This document shows, piece by piece, positions 25,970 through 34,974 of a stretch of 64,000 nucleotides of DNA. The stretch lies in contig NZ_CP121194.1 of assembly GCF_039993895.1 (NCBI RefSeq), forward strand, positions 1,488,001 to 1,552,000, written 5' to 3'. The translations under genes and the position numbers were made by a program. Numbering within the stretch: the stretch's first letter is position 1; every line of letters begins with the position of its first letter. The stretch is from Edaphobacter paludis. Lineage in GTDB: Bacteria > Acidobacteriota > Terriglobia > Terriglobales > Acidobacteriaceae. The notes below the pieces were generated by a model, which saw nothing but the letters and a program-made list of their open reading frames with translations, was not told where the DNA came from and searched no databases.

Positions 25970-26386
25970 ATGGCCTCCGGTAACGACAAGCCGCAAGAAA
26001 CTGCTACGCCGTCGGCATCTACGGTCTCGATAAATGAGACGTCCCGTGCCAGATCCATTGCCACGCGCCTTACCGACGCGGAGTTCGGTGAGGTTGAGGC
26101 AGCAGCCGCCGACGCCGGTAAGAAGGTGGCGGAATGGCTACGCGAGGCGGCGCTTGCCCACGCCCGTGCGAGTGCTGGTGCCGAGGAGCAAACCGATCCG
26201 ATCTTGCTGGCGGAGATTATGGGGATGCGCTCGCTCATGCTGAATCTATTTGCGAGAGCGTCAGAAGGTCCACTGACAACCGATGACTTACGCAAGATGT
26301 CGGCCTATTCGGACTCCATTAAGGAGCAAAGGGCGCAGGATTACATGGCGCAGAGGCGTCGCCGAAACAGTGCGGACAAGCCGTAA
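25970..26386 (+). CDS. MobC-like mobilization accessory protein (ribbon-helix-helix)
   Basis: 138 residues from ATG 25970, with AGGTGG eight bases upstream; an upstream GTG at 25868 would give 172 residues but has no ribosome-binding site. The central part, RSIATRLTDAEFGEVEAAAADAG..., followed by VAEWLREAAL, is the pattern of ribbon-helix-helix relaxosome proteins of the MobC group: a basic strand (IATRLT) and two helices. Such proteins bind the transfer origin and help the relaxase. The C-terminal part is a charged helix. The stop overlaps the next start (TAATG). The relaxase follows 1.4 kb downstream. Confidence 0.7.
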   Translation: MASGNDKPQETATPSASTVSINETSRARSIATRLTDAEFGEVEAAAADAGKKVAEWLREAALAHARASAGAEEQTDPILLAEIMGMRSLMLNLFARASEGPLTTDDLRKMSAYSDSIKEQRAQDYMAQRRRRNSADKP

Positions 26387-27291
26387 TGAAACTCTCCCGC
26401 ATTCGGTTTGCGTTTCCTTGGCGGATCGCGTTGATCCTGGCTCTGCTTCCGTGCCTCCCATTACTCGGCTTCTGGGCATGGTTGCATTGGGAAGTACCGC
26501 CGCTGCAGCGGTATTATCTGGTGGCATATTGGCACAGTTCCGAACACGCAAATCAACCTGACGCCAGGACTCAAATCCGATGGGTCATGGAGACGGCTCC
26601 CGGACGTAAGAGACAGTGGCTGTTCGCCCCCGATGTCACCGAAGGAAGCCAGAGTGATCTCCCTTTGGAACTCTCGCCCTTTGCTGTTGAACAAGGATGG
26701 ACGGGAATAGAGAGAACCGCCGTGGAAAGCATGGACTCCGCCGGACTCGAAAAGCTCCTGCGAGAAGACTTTTATGACGGCGCAAGTTTCCGCAGACTCG
26801 TCAATGAACCGCTGCTTTATGGTGTCGCGGCCTGGCTGATCGTCGCCTATTTGGGATTCGTGATGAGAGGGGACATCGGGTACGAATGGAGACAGCTTCG
26901 ACGCGCGGTTAAGGAGCTCCAATGGTCATCGAATTATGGAAGGGATTGGCCCGAGAATCGAGACGGGATTGTTGCTCGAATTCGGTTGCGAATTGCCCAA
27001 TGGATTAGTGAGCAGGCGACAGAGCTTGAGTGGTCAAGTTTCGGGCCTGCAATAAGTCGCAGATTCGGTCTCAAGAAGTTGCCAAATCCAGACACGCTTC
27101 GTGTAAGTGACCCGCCAGCATCGACTCAAGTTCGCGACGAGGTTTCTACTGCACGGCAACTCGCTACTCCATCCCATTCGCACTCCCCAAAACCACAGTC
27201 TCAGCGTCGTACTATCTTCCCCGGATCGTCTCCATCGGATGCAGCGCATTCGCAATCGGAACCGTGGGATGAATTGAAGTGGATTGATTGA
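26386..27291 (+). CDS. Membrane protein of the mobilization module, unknown function
   Basis: 301 residues, start overlapping the MobC-like stop by one base. Two hydrophobic segments are visible: residues about 13-34 (IALILALLPCLPLLGFWAWL) and about 144-161 (LLYGVAAWLIVAYLGFVM). The 110 residues between them would then lie outside the membrane, with PLQRYYLVAYWHSSE at the start. The C-terminal 130 residues are cytoplasmic, basic and proline/serine-rich, ending WDELKWID. There is no Walker motif, so it is not a complete coupling protein, although its position is that of one. It may link the relaxosome to a helper coupling protein; that is inference. Confidence 0.6.
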   Translation: MKLSRIRFAFPWRIALILALLPCLPLLGFWAWLHWEVPPLQRYYLVAYWHSSEHANQPDARTQIRWVMETAPGRKRQWLFAPDVTEGSQSDLPLELSPFAVEQGWTGIERTAVESMDSAGLEKLLREDFYDGASFRRLVNEPLLYGVAAWLIVAYLGFVMRGDIGYEWRQLRRAVKELQWSSNYGRDWPENRDGIVARIRLRIAQWISEQATELEWSSFGPAISRRFGLKKLPNPDTLRVSDPPASTQVRDEVSTARQLATPSHSHSPKPQSQRRTIFPGSSPSDAAHSQSEPWDELKWID

Positions 27292-27762
27292 CGAAGAGAC
27301 TTCCGATGTCTCCGCGTATTCGAGTTCAAATCTTCCACCAAGTTCGCATCTCTTTGCTCAACTTCGAGCAGTATCGAGAGCCCTCACGCTAGTCTCCCTT
27401 CTACTCATCTCAAAGAGCTGCTTGTCGAGAGCTATTTGAGAGGCTGAATGTCCCCGTCTTGAGCATGGAAAACACCAGTTAGGACTCACGACGAATGGTG
27501 TTGTTTGAGACTGTTCACAAGCAGCGTATCAAGCCTCTATTAAGTTAGCTATAACTCTTCCGTTGGTCGAGTAATTGCCACTCAAATCACTGGTCCATTA
27601 CTCCGCTAGTATCTTCGCTTAAGATAGAAATAACCAATGGTCATAAGGGTTTTGTCGATTATGAGCCGAAAAAATATTTGGCAATAATGACCCACTTATC
27701 CACAAATCTCGGCTACGATGTGAATCAAGACAGTAACTATTTGCTGTCTCGCGGGCCAAGAT
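27292..27762. other. 470-bp AT-rich intergenic region, candidate transfer origin
   Basis: No convincing gene. The region is clearly richer in A and T than its neighbours. Within 27600-27762, directly upstream of the relaxase, there are nested inverted repeats: TCATAA (27641-27646) with TTATGA (27659-27664), and GGTCAT (27639-27644) with ATGACC (27687-27692). MobF relaxases usually nick at an origin with inverted repeats close to their own gene, so this is the best oriT candidate in the element. I cannot name the nick site. Confidence 0.4.
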
Positions 27763-30522
27763 ATGTTGACGATCTCTAAATCGCTGTCTGCTGGACAAGC
27801 ACGGACGTATCACGCGCGTGAGTTCACCTCGGAACGACAGAACTATTGGAGCCGAGATCAGCAAGGGCATAGCGAGTGGCAAGGGAGCCTCGCAAAGGAG
27901 TGGGGCTTGCGTGGCAACGTAGGGGCTGAGGAGTTTGCTCGTTTGAGCGAAGGACGGCACCCAGCGAACGATGCGCAGCTCGTCAAGCACCAGCCTGCCA
28001 GGACCTACGAGAATCAGTACGGCAAGCAAATCACCAGTTCTGAACACCGTGCAGGATGGGATGCGACGTTCTCCGCACCCAAGTCTGTTTCGCTAACAGC
28101 CCTTGTGGGTGGCGATGATCGTGTACGTGAGGCGCATCGTGAAAGTGTTCGCGTGGCGTTGCAGGAGTTGGAGCGGTACACACAGGCCCGCATTGGGAAC
28201 GTCCATGCGCCGGAGACAACAGGCAAGTTCGTCACCGCTACCTTCGAACATGACACCGCTCGTCCTGTAGACGGCTATGCTGCGCCGCAGCTTCATACTC
28301 ACGCAGTCGTCTTCAATGTGACTGAGCGAGACAATGGGCAGACGCGCGCATTGCAAGAGCGCAGCCTCTTCCAGTCGCAACAGTACGCGACAACCGTGTA
28401 CCGATCCGAGCTTGCGATGAAGCTGCAAAGTCTCGGATATGAAATTGAACGCGGCAAGCATGGTCAGCCCGAGATCAAGGGCTATTCGCAGGAGTATTTG
28501 GAAGCATCGAGTCCACGTCGTGTGCAGATCAAAGAACACCTACAGGAGATTGGAAGAGAGGGCGCGGGCGCGGCGCAAGTAGCTGCTCACCGCACACGCG
28601 ACAGCAAGGAAATCCATTCGCCTGAAGAAGTGTTGCAGCAGCACCGCGACCTGGCTGCTCGATTCGGCCATCAAGCAGATCGTGTCGTTGCAATGGCACG
28701 GGAGCCGCGCCATGAAGTGCAACTGGAAAAGACGGCGCAACAGTCAGTGACATATTCTCGCAACCATGTCTTTGAACGCTCTGCTGTTCAGGACGAACGC
28801 GCAATCCTGCAAGCAGCGATAGACCGCAGCATGGGACAGGCTTCCCACAGCCAGGTGCGACAGGAGTTTGAGCAGCGGGTAGCGCGTGGGGAGTTTCGGG
28901 AGATTACACGTACAGATGGCCGGGCAGCGCCACTGTATACGACTGCCGAAATGATGCGGATGGAGCGAGAGATCGTTGGCCATATGCAGCGCGGCAATCA
29001 GTGGAGCTATAGCGACCCGATGTTGGTGTCGTCACAGTTGCGAATCTGGACAGAAGATCGTCACCCCGAGTTGAATCGTTCGCAACGCAAGGCGGTGGAT
29101 GAGATCTTCATCAGTCGCGAGAAGATTGTTGGACTCGATGGTGTCGCTGGTGCAGGCAAGACCACGACGCTCTCCGTTGTCCGCGAGGGTGCCGAAGCCC
29201 AGGGCTATAAAGTCGAAGGATTTGCACCGACATCTCGCGCAGCACACAAGCTGGCTGAGGCCGGCATGGAGACCTCAACTCTCCAGCGTCATCTTGCGAA
29301 AGGGACGCAGACTGACACTGGAGAGAAGTGCTTATATGTACTTGACGAGTCTTCGCTGGCGTCCACGCGCCAGATGCATGAGTTCATCGAGCGTCTCCAT
29401 CGAAATGATCGTGTGCTGTTGGTGGGAGATAGCCGCCAACATGAGGCCGTGGAAGCTGGCCGTCCGTTCGCGCAACTACAGGAAGCCGGTATGCGGACGG
29501 CGACGTTGAATGAGATCGTTCGCCAGCGCGATCCAGAGTTGAAACAGATCGTCGAGCAGCTAGCGAGCGGGCAGGTTAGAGCCGCAGTCGAAAGCCTTGA
29601 CCAACAGGGTCGTGTACATCAGGTACAGGGATACGAGGAACGCATCGCGGCCATTGCGCGGGAGTATGCAAAGTCTCCCGCCGGAACATTGGTCGTTTCG
29701 CCGGATAATCGTTCGCGCAGCGAGATCAATCAGCGGATACACGATGAGCTGCAATCGCGTGGACTTGTGGACAGGCAAGAGCATTCCGTGCGGACGCTTG
29801 TTCCGCGTCAGGAGATGACGGGCGCGGATCGCGGTTGGGCACAGCAGTACAAGGTCGATGACATCTTGCGGTACTCGCGCACATCGAAGGAGACTGGCAT
29901 CGAGAAGGGAGAATACACCCGCGTCGTTGCCGTGAATGCCCAGGAGAACACTCTGACCGTGGCGCGGGCGAATGGGGAACAGACGACCTATGATCCGCGT
30001 CGTCAGGTTGGAGTCTCCGTTTACCGGGAGCAGGAGAGAAAGTTCTCGTTGGGTGATCGAATACAGTTCACAGCGCCCAGCCATGAGATGAAGATTGCCA
30101 ATCGTGACCTGGGGACTGTCGAGAGCATCGGGCGGGATGGAACGATGCGGCTGCGGTTGGATGATGAGCGCCACGTCGATTTCAATCCGCAACACCATCC
30201 GCATCTTGACCACGGTTACGCCGTGACCAGCTACTCCAGCCAGGGCCAGACTGCGGAGCGCGTGCTGGTTCATGTAGACACGGAGCTTGCCGCAAAGGAT
30301 TTGCTCAATAGCCGCATGGCCTATGTCTCGATCTCGCGCGGTCAATTCGACGCGCAGATATTTACCGACAATCTGGAGAAGTTGCCGAAAGCGTTAGGGC
30401 ATGACGTTTCGCACCAGAGCGCCTATAAGCCGGAGCAGAATATCCCGAAGATACCGGCAAAGAGTGTGCCGACTCTGCATCAAGAGCCCGAGATCAGCAT
30501 GGGGTTTGGATTAGGCCTGTGA
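27763..30522 (+). CDS. MobF-family conjugative relaxase-helicase (TrwC/TraI-like)
   Basis: 919 residues. The N-terminal 300 residues form the relaxase: candidate catalytic tyrosines Y16 and Y28 and the metal-binding histidines in APQLHTHAVVFN (H-x-H). The C-terminal part is a superfamily 1 helicase, with Walker A GVAGAGKTTTL near residue 460, Walker B VLDESSLAS, and a closing YAVTSYSSQGQTAERV motif. The enzyme nicks one strand at oriT, stays bound to the 5' end and unwinds the DNA for export. The size is typical for MobF. It follows the MobC-like and membrane-protein genes and is itself followed by the excisionase-like gene. Confidence 0.93.
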   Translation: MLTISKSLSAGQARTYHAREFTSERQNYWSRDQQGHSEWQGSLAKEWGLRGNVGAEEFARLSEGRHPANDAQLVKHQPARTYENQYGKQITSSEHRAGWDATFSAPKSVSLTALVGGDDRVREAHRESVRVALQELERYTQARIGNVHAPETTGKFVTATFEHDTARPVDGYAAPQLHTHAVVFNVTERDNGQTRALQERSLFQSQQYATTVYRSELAMKLQSLGYEIERGKHGQPEIKGYSQEYLEASSPRRVQIKEHLQEIGREGAGAAQVAAHRTRDSKEIHSPEEVLQQHRDLAARFGHQADRVVAMAREPRHEVQLEKTAQQSVTYSRNHVFERSAVQDERAILQAAIDRSMGQASHSQVRQEFEQRVARGEFREITRTDGRAAPLYTTAEMMRMEREIVGHMQRGNQWSYSDPMLVSSQLRIWTEDRHPELNRSQRKAVDEIFISREKIVGLDGVAGAGKTTTLSVVREGAEAQGYKVEGFAPTSRAAHKLAEAGMETSTLQRHLAKGTQTDTGEKCLYVLDESSLASTRQMHEFIERLHRNDRVLLVGDSRQHEAVEAGRPFAQLQEAGMRTATLNEIVRQRDPELKQIVEQLASGQVRAAVESLDQQGRVHQVQGYEERIAAIAREYAKSPAGTLVVSPDNRSRSEINQRIHDELQSRGLVDRQEHSVRTLVPRQEMTGADRGWAQQYKVDDILRYSRTSKETGIEKGEYTRVVAVNAQENTLTVARANGEQTTYDPRRQVGVSVYREQERKFSLGDRIQFTAPSHEMKIANRDLGTVESIGRDGTMRLRLDDERHVDFNPQHHPHLDHGYAVTSYSSQGQTAERVLVHVDTELAAKDLLNSRMAYVSISRGQFDAQIFTDNLEKLPKALGHDVSHQSAYKPEQNIPKIPAKSVPTLHQEPEISMGFGLGL

Positions 30523-30605
30523 AGTGCCAGGCGACGGATGAATGCGGTCGAACGCGGGCCGGGTCAGGTAGTGAGCAGTTAGAAACATCAAAGGGGAACC
30601 GGGCC

Positions 30606-30914
30606 ATGGCAGGAAAGAATCTCGTTGAATTCACCAGAGGTAGATTGCTGTCGTCCACACAGGAAGCGGACGAGCTTGTCTTCGAACCGGGTCGTAGAAA
30701 GCCACCCCGGCGCGTGACCATTGCGCCCGAGGACAAAATTCTCGTGAGCCGCGAAGAGGCTGCACAGCTTCTATCCATCAGCCAGCGTGGACTGGACTAC
30801 CTTGTTGCCTCGAAACGTCTGCCGACAAGACGGATCGGCGGGCGTGTTCTCATCCCTGTAGCTGATCTACGCATGTATGCTCGCTGTGATCATCCTGAAA
30901 GGATTGTGAGCTGA
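30606..30914 (+). CDS. Excisionase-like helix-turn-helix protein
   Basis: 102 residues from ATG 30606, with AAAGGGGAA before it; an alternative GTG at 30519 overlaps the relaxase stop. The C-terminal half is a MerR/excisionase-type winged helix-turn-helix: LVSREEAAQLLSISQRGLDY followed by LPTRRIGGRVLIPVADL. The N-terminal 45 residues are basic and unassigned. Such small proteins direct excision by bending attachment-site DNA or act as regulators. The presence of a tyrosine integrase in the same element makes a recombination directionality role plausible, but a plain transcription factor is possible too. Confidence 0.75.
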   Translation: MAGKNLVEFTRGRLLSSTQEADELVFEPGRRKPPRRVTIAPEDKILVSREEAAQLLSISQRGLDYLVASKRLPTRRIGGRVLIPVADLRMYARCDHPERIVS

Positions 30915-30985
30915 CCGATAAACTCTTACCCAGCAAGGAGACTTTCGGAGCCAACGTTTGTGCGCCTACGACCTATACTTTCCTT

Positions 30986-33900
30986 ATGAGCGGGAGCGGC
31001 GGAGGAGGAGGCTACGACAACCAAGCGGACGCCATAGCTTATGTGGCAGCACATGCCCTAGCGGAAGTGCCCCTGGGTTGGTTCGAAGACACGGAAGATG
31101 TTGTCTCTGCGTGGGAGGCAGAGACGGGCGGTCCGGGTGACGATATCGCCGTCACGACACTAGCTGGGCGACGGATCGAAGTGCAGGTGAAACATCGTTT
31201 GCGAAGAGGAACTGATTACAACGAGACGTTTCAAAGAATCTTTCAGGGGCTTCGTGTCCATCAAGAATTGCGGGCCGTCCTTCTGATTGACCGGCACTCA
31301 AGCGAAGTCATTCGGAACGATCTGAAAACCGATATTCCCCGCATAGGTCAAGGAAGGCTGGACGGCCTCAAACAGATCACTCTCGACCTGATCTCCCAAT
31401 TGCAGATGGAGCCAGAACCAGCAATTTTCGCAAGATTTCGGATCGTGGTCGTCGACCTCGATCAAGGCTCGGACGGGATGGCCGCGGCGCAATCCCTTCT
31501 GTCGCGGATCGTACCTGAGAGACGTGCTAAGACAGCGTACGAAGTCCTCGGAAAGCGAGGCCACACTCTCATCAAGACGCGAGGCAAGGATGACACCTTG
31601 AGTTCCGCGCGGTATCTCGATGGGAAGATCGGTCTCATTCCTTCCTCTGCGCTCTCCACGGTCTCGTTAGCGCGTTTTGTTGCTTTCGTTCAGAAGACAA
31701 ATAGACTTTTTTATTCTCCTGCTCTCCGAGTGCAACTTGACATTACGGCTGCGTGGTCAACTGTTTCTCCTCTCGAAGACGACACGGACTCGGATGCGAA
31801 CTCGACTGAATCTCGAGGTCTTGAAGATGAACTGAGGAAATACCAGGAATGGTCGCGACTAGCAAGTCAAAGAACTAGACGGAAGGAACTCGAAGCGGAC
31901 TTGCTACTGGATTCCAGACATCGCCTCGTGATCGTCGGAGGACCCGGTTCTGGAAAAACGACGCTCAGCAGAAAACTTGCTTACCTGTCCTCTCGTCAAC
32001 ATCTCACACTACGGGTGAGGCTGCCGACTATAGCCGCTCTTCTCCGGAAAGGCGAAACCTTTGAGGCAGCGCTCATTGAAACGGTTCTTGACTCGTCAAC
32101 ATTGAACAAAGAGGACGGTAGGCGGATCGTTAATTCCGCCGAGGTACTGATTGCGGATGGACTCGACGAGTGTGATCCAGATCGAGCGGACGTGGCCGCT
32201 GGTTTGATCCAGTGGGGTATCAGTCATCCCGGAACGCACATCTGTGTTCTGACTCGGGCCGTTGGGCATAGTCCAGCTTTGCTGCCCAACTTCTTCCATG
32301 CAGAGCTTCAGCCCCTACAGGACATTGAAATTCGGAAGATCGCGACGGAACTGATATCCGCAGTCGAAAAGAATGAATCGGTGCGCGGCGCTCTGATCGA
32401 GCAGTTTATCGAGACAGTGAAGACCAGAGAGTCGCGCACGGCAGCCGCGATTGCTGCACGAAATCCGCTCCTGTTGAGCTTCCTTGTCAGGCTCTTTCTG
32501 GATCATGAGCCGTTGACCGGCAATCGTTCGGCCTTGTTTTCCCGCATTATCGAACTCATTCGCAAATCTTCGCCGACAGATCGCCGCTTGGTTCAAGAAG
32601 CAGCTGTGAGTTATGGAGAGGCATGGGAGGTTGCAGAAATACTAGGGTGGATCACCATCGAGTCGCCAGGGAGGACTGCTGAGGATCTCTACCACGAGGT
32701 CGTAAATCGGTCTGAGCACAATGCAATCGGGTTGAAGGCAGCTGAGGCCTGCGTTACTTTCTGGGAAGACAGGGGGCTGGTCGAACGTGTATCTGTCGGT
32801 TCTCGCGACACCCTTGTCTTTGTGCACCTTTCACTAGGTGAATATTTAGCAGCTCGTTACATTGCTCGCTCGGGTCCCGATTTTGTGCGTTCTGAAACGA
32901 TTCGATTGCGGCAGCGAGCCAAGTGGCGCGAGCCGCTATTGCTGACCGCTGGACTGTCAGGGGGCGCCGAGGTCATCCGAACGCTCTTAAGCTTGGATGA
33001 GCCAGACAATCCTGAGTCAACAGAATCCGTGCTTGCGGCAGCGTGTCTTGCCGAAGCGGGGAAGGACACGAAGTCGGCGCACGAAGCGCTTGATGTTGCC
33101 GACAGACTGAAATTGCGACTTAGTTCCTCTGTTCCTTTGGTTTCCCTCGAAGCTGGTCATGCGCTGCAAATGATTGCAGTTCTGGTGCCGGATCTGATTG
33201 GAAAAATCGCAGTTGAGTTGTGCAATCATGCCCAGCCTTGGACCCGATTTTCGGCAGTTCTCCCGAGCCTCGCCTTAGGTCAAATCTTCATCTCAGCCGA
33301 TTGGATTATCCATTGGCTAGAGAACTTTGGCAATTATGTTTCCGAACGCCGAGAGTCGGGAAGCGATGCGATCTCGAGCCATATACGCGCTTTGGAGAGC
33401 GCTGCATTGCCGCTAGCTTTGAGGCGTGTAGCGTCCGAACTTCACGAGGACAAGGCACGGCCGATCGTTTTCGAATTCCTGAAGAAAGGCCCTGTCTCCC
33501 TGCACGCCTATGAACACATTTGCGAGACCCTTACGGACGAGCCAGCGAAGAAATGGGTCGAGGAAGCCTGGACGGCAATGATGGCTTCAGTAGTACGCAA
33601 AACCTCGTGGGAGGGGTTTTCGGTAGAAGCATTTCTCAACTTTCCGAATAGAATGCAAGACGCAGAAGATGTCCTATTCAAGTGCGTAATAGAGGCTTGT
33701 GGAGCTGCGAACGCAGAAGCTCATTCGGAACAGCTTGCCGACTACCCCGAACTAGGAAAGCTGATCGGGTCAATGGGATTGTGGGAAATGGGCCTCGGAG
33801 ACGTTCTCGTTCTCACCCAGATCGAAACCCCGCCTTTGGTCGCAGTGATCTCCGGCATCATCGAGGTTTTGTTGCTTGACAGGAGATTGCTAGGTGCAGA

Positions 33901-34948
33901 AGCTCGATTGATATTGAATGAGCCCGACCAAGAGCGGCGCCTGTTCAAGTCCATCCGGCACGATGAACGTCAGTTTCCTCCGGAGCGGCTGCCGAGCATT
34001 AGACTTGACCTTCCTCTGCTCGCCAAAGCACTCGATTACCGCTCTGAGCTGGGAGCCTGGAATGCCGCACGACTCCTAGAGGCGCGCAGATTTACGGAGC
34101 CGGAGCGAGAAACGATTCGCAGAGAGTTCTTAGCTGCTGTACATCAACTGCGTTACTTCGCAGTCATTGCTGAACAGGTGTGGGGCGAGAGAGCGTTCTC
34201 CATAGTCCAAGAACGCCTGTCCGGAGATACTAGCCTCATACGAGGAGAGCTTTTTGCACCACTGTTACGTCTGGCTAACACGGTCGAGGAAAAAAGCCAA
34301 GCGCTCTCTTATCTGTTGGGAGAACTGGATGCTCCTGACCCATCGCTCGCTGCTCTGGCGGGCAAGGCTCTGCGCGACGTCGAACCAGAGCGCATTAGCG
34401 AGCACGCTGAGGCGATCCGGCATAGTCTGGAACGCTGCCGCAAAATCGGCTCATGGTGTTCGAGCTGCAAGCAGGTGGTGATGACATATTCGTGCCCCCG
34501 CTGCAATATTGTGCCTCCGAACCCGAGAGAGGAAATGCTATTTTTACTAGCTAGAGCCGGTTCAGTAACGCTTTCTGAACTGCTTCAGATCGGTGAAACG
34601 ACGGAATCTCCCGAGCGAAACGTCGCAGTTTCCCGTGCCGCATCCATGGCCTTCGAAGACGACCACTCACTCGAATCTGTTATCAACTTCGTTGAAGCCA
34701 GAGGCGGTGTGAAGGTCCTCGACGCTCTGCTTGTAGAGTTTCGGCAAGAAAAGGGTCGACTGGCTAGGTATCTTGTGAGGCTTCTGGGTGCTGAGTTTCC
34801 CGAGGTGCGCGCGCGCGTCGTCCGTTCGCTAGCTCTGGGCTGGGTGTCGTTAGCAGAAGGCCTGAAACTAGCGAACGAAGCAACCGGCGATGCTGATCCG
34901 GCTGTACGCTCGGCAGCGGTGGAAACTCTACGGGAGCTTAACCGCTGA
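30986..34948 (+). CDS. NACHT NTPase with N-terminal nuclease-like domain and helical repeats (bacterial NLR-like)
   Basis: 1320 residues. N-terminal domain: GDDIAV then IEVQVK, giving D53 and Q67-x-K69, the (E/Q)xK variant of the PD-(D/E)XK nuclease core as in Mrr-type enzymes. NACHT domain from about residue 300: Walker A GGPGSGKTT near 318 and Walker B VLIADGLDECD near 386. About 700 residues of alpha-helical, HEAT-like repeats follow, and a four-cysteine zinc ribbon (CSSC...CPRC) near 1157-1175. Bacterial NACHT proteins with N-terminal effectors defend against phage: the repeats sense an invader and the effector kills. Effector type here suggests DNA cleavage. ATG 30986 has no Shine-Dalgarno site; TATACT at 30974-30979, six bases upstream, might mean a leaderless mRNA. 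Confidence 0.88.
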   Translation: MSGSGGGGGYDNQADAIAYVAAHALAEVPLGWFEDTEDVVSAWEAETGGPGDDIAVTTLAGRRIEVQVKHRLRRGTDYNETFQRIFQGLRVHQELRAVLLIDRHSSEVIRNDLKTDIPRIGQGRLDGLKQITLDLISQLQMEPEPAIFARFRIVVVDLDQGSDGMAAAQSLLSRIVPERRAKTAYEVLGKRGHTLIKTRGKDDTLSSARYLDGKIGLIPSSALSTVSLARFVAFVQKTNRLFYSPALRVQLDITAAWSTVSPLEDDTDSDANSTESRGLEDELRKYQEWSRLASQRTRRKELEADLLLDSRHRLVIVGGPGSGKTTLSRKLAYLSSRQHLTLRVRLPTIAALLRKGETFEAALIETVLDSSTLNKEDGRRIVNSAEVLIADGLDECDPDRADVAAGLIQWGISHPGTHICVLTRAVGHSPALLPNFFHAELQPLQDIEIRKIATELISAVEKNESVRGALIEQFIETVKTRESRTAAAIAARNPLLLSFLVRLFLDHEPLTGNRSALFSRIIELIRKSSPTDRRLVQEAAVSYGEAWEVAEILGWITIESPGRTAEDLYHEVVNRSEHNAIGLKAAEACVTFWEDRGLVERVSVGSRDTLVFVHLSLGEYLAARYIARSGPDFVRSETIRLRQRAKWREPLLLTAGLSGGAEVIRTLLSLDEPDNPESTESVLAAACLAEAGKDTKSAHEALDVADRLKLRLSSSVPLVSLEAGHALQMIAVLVPDLIGKIAVELCNHAQPWTRFSAVLPSLALGQIFISADWIIHWLENFGNYVSERRESGSDAISSHIRALESAALPLALRRVASELHEDKARPIVFEFLKKGPVSLHAYEHICETLTDEPAKKWVEEAWTAMMASVVRKTSWEGFSVEAFLNFPNRMQDAEDVLFKCVIEACGAANAEAHSEQLADYPELGKLIGSMGLWEMGLGDVLVLTQIETPPLVAVISGIIEVLLLDRRLLGAEARLILNEPDQERRLFKSIRHDERQFPPERLPSIRLDLPLLAKALDYRSELGAWNAARLLEARRFTEPERETIRREFLAAVHQLRYFAVIAEQVWGERAFSIVQERLSGDTSLIRGELFAPLLRLANTVEEKSQALSYLLGELDAPDPSLAALAGKALRDVEPERISEHAEAIRHSLERCRKIGSWCSSCKQVVMTYSCPRCNIVPPNPREEMLFLLARAGSVTLSELLQIGETTESPERNVAVSRAASMAFEDDHSLESVINFVEARGGVKVLDALLVEFRQEKGRLARYLVRLLGAEFPEVRARVVRSLALGWVSLAEGLKLANEATGDADPAVRSAAVETLRELNR

Positions 34949-34974
34949 AAAAAATTTGCTAGATAGCTGTTGCC

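Noticed and set aside
26386-27291. Calling this gene a VirD4/TraD coupling protein
   Set aside because: It has membrane helices in the right place but no Walker A or B motif and is too short.
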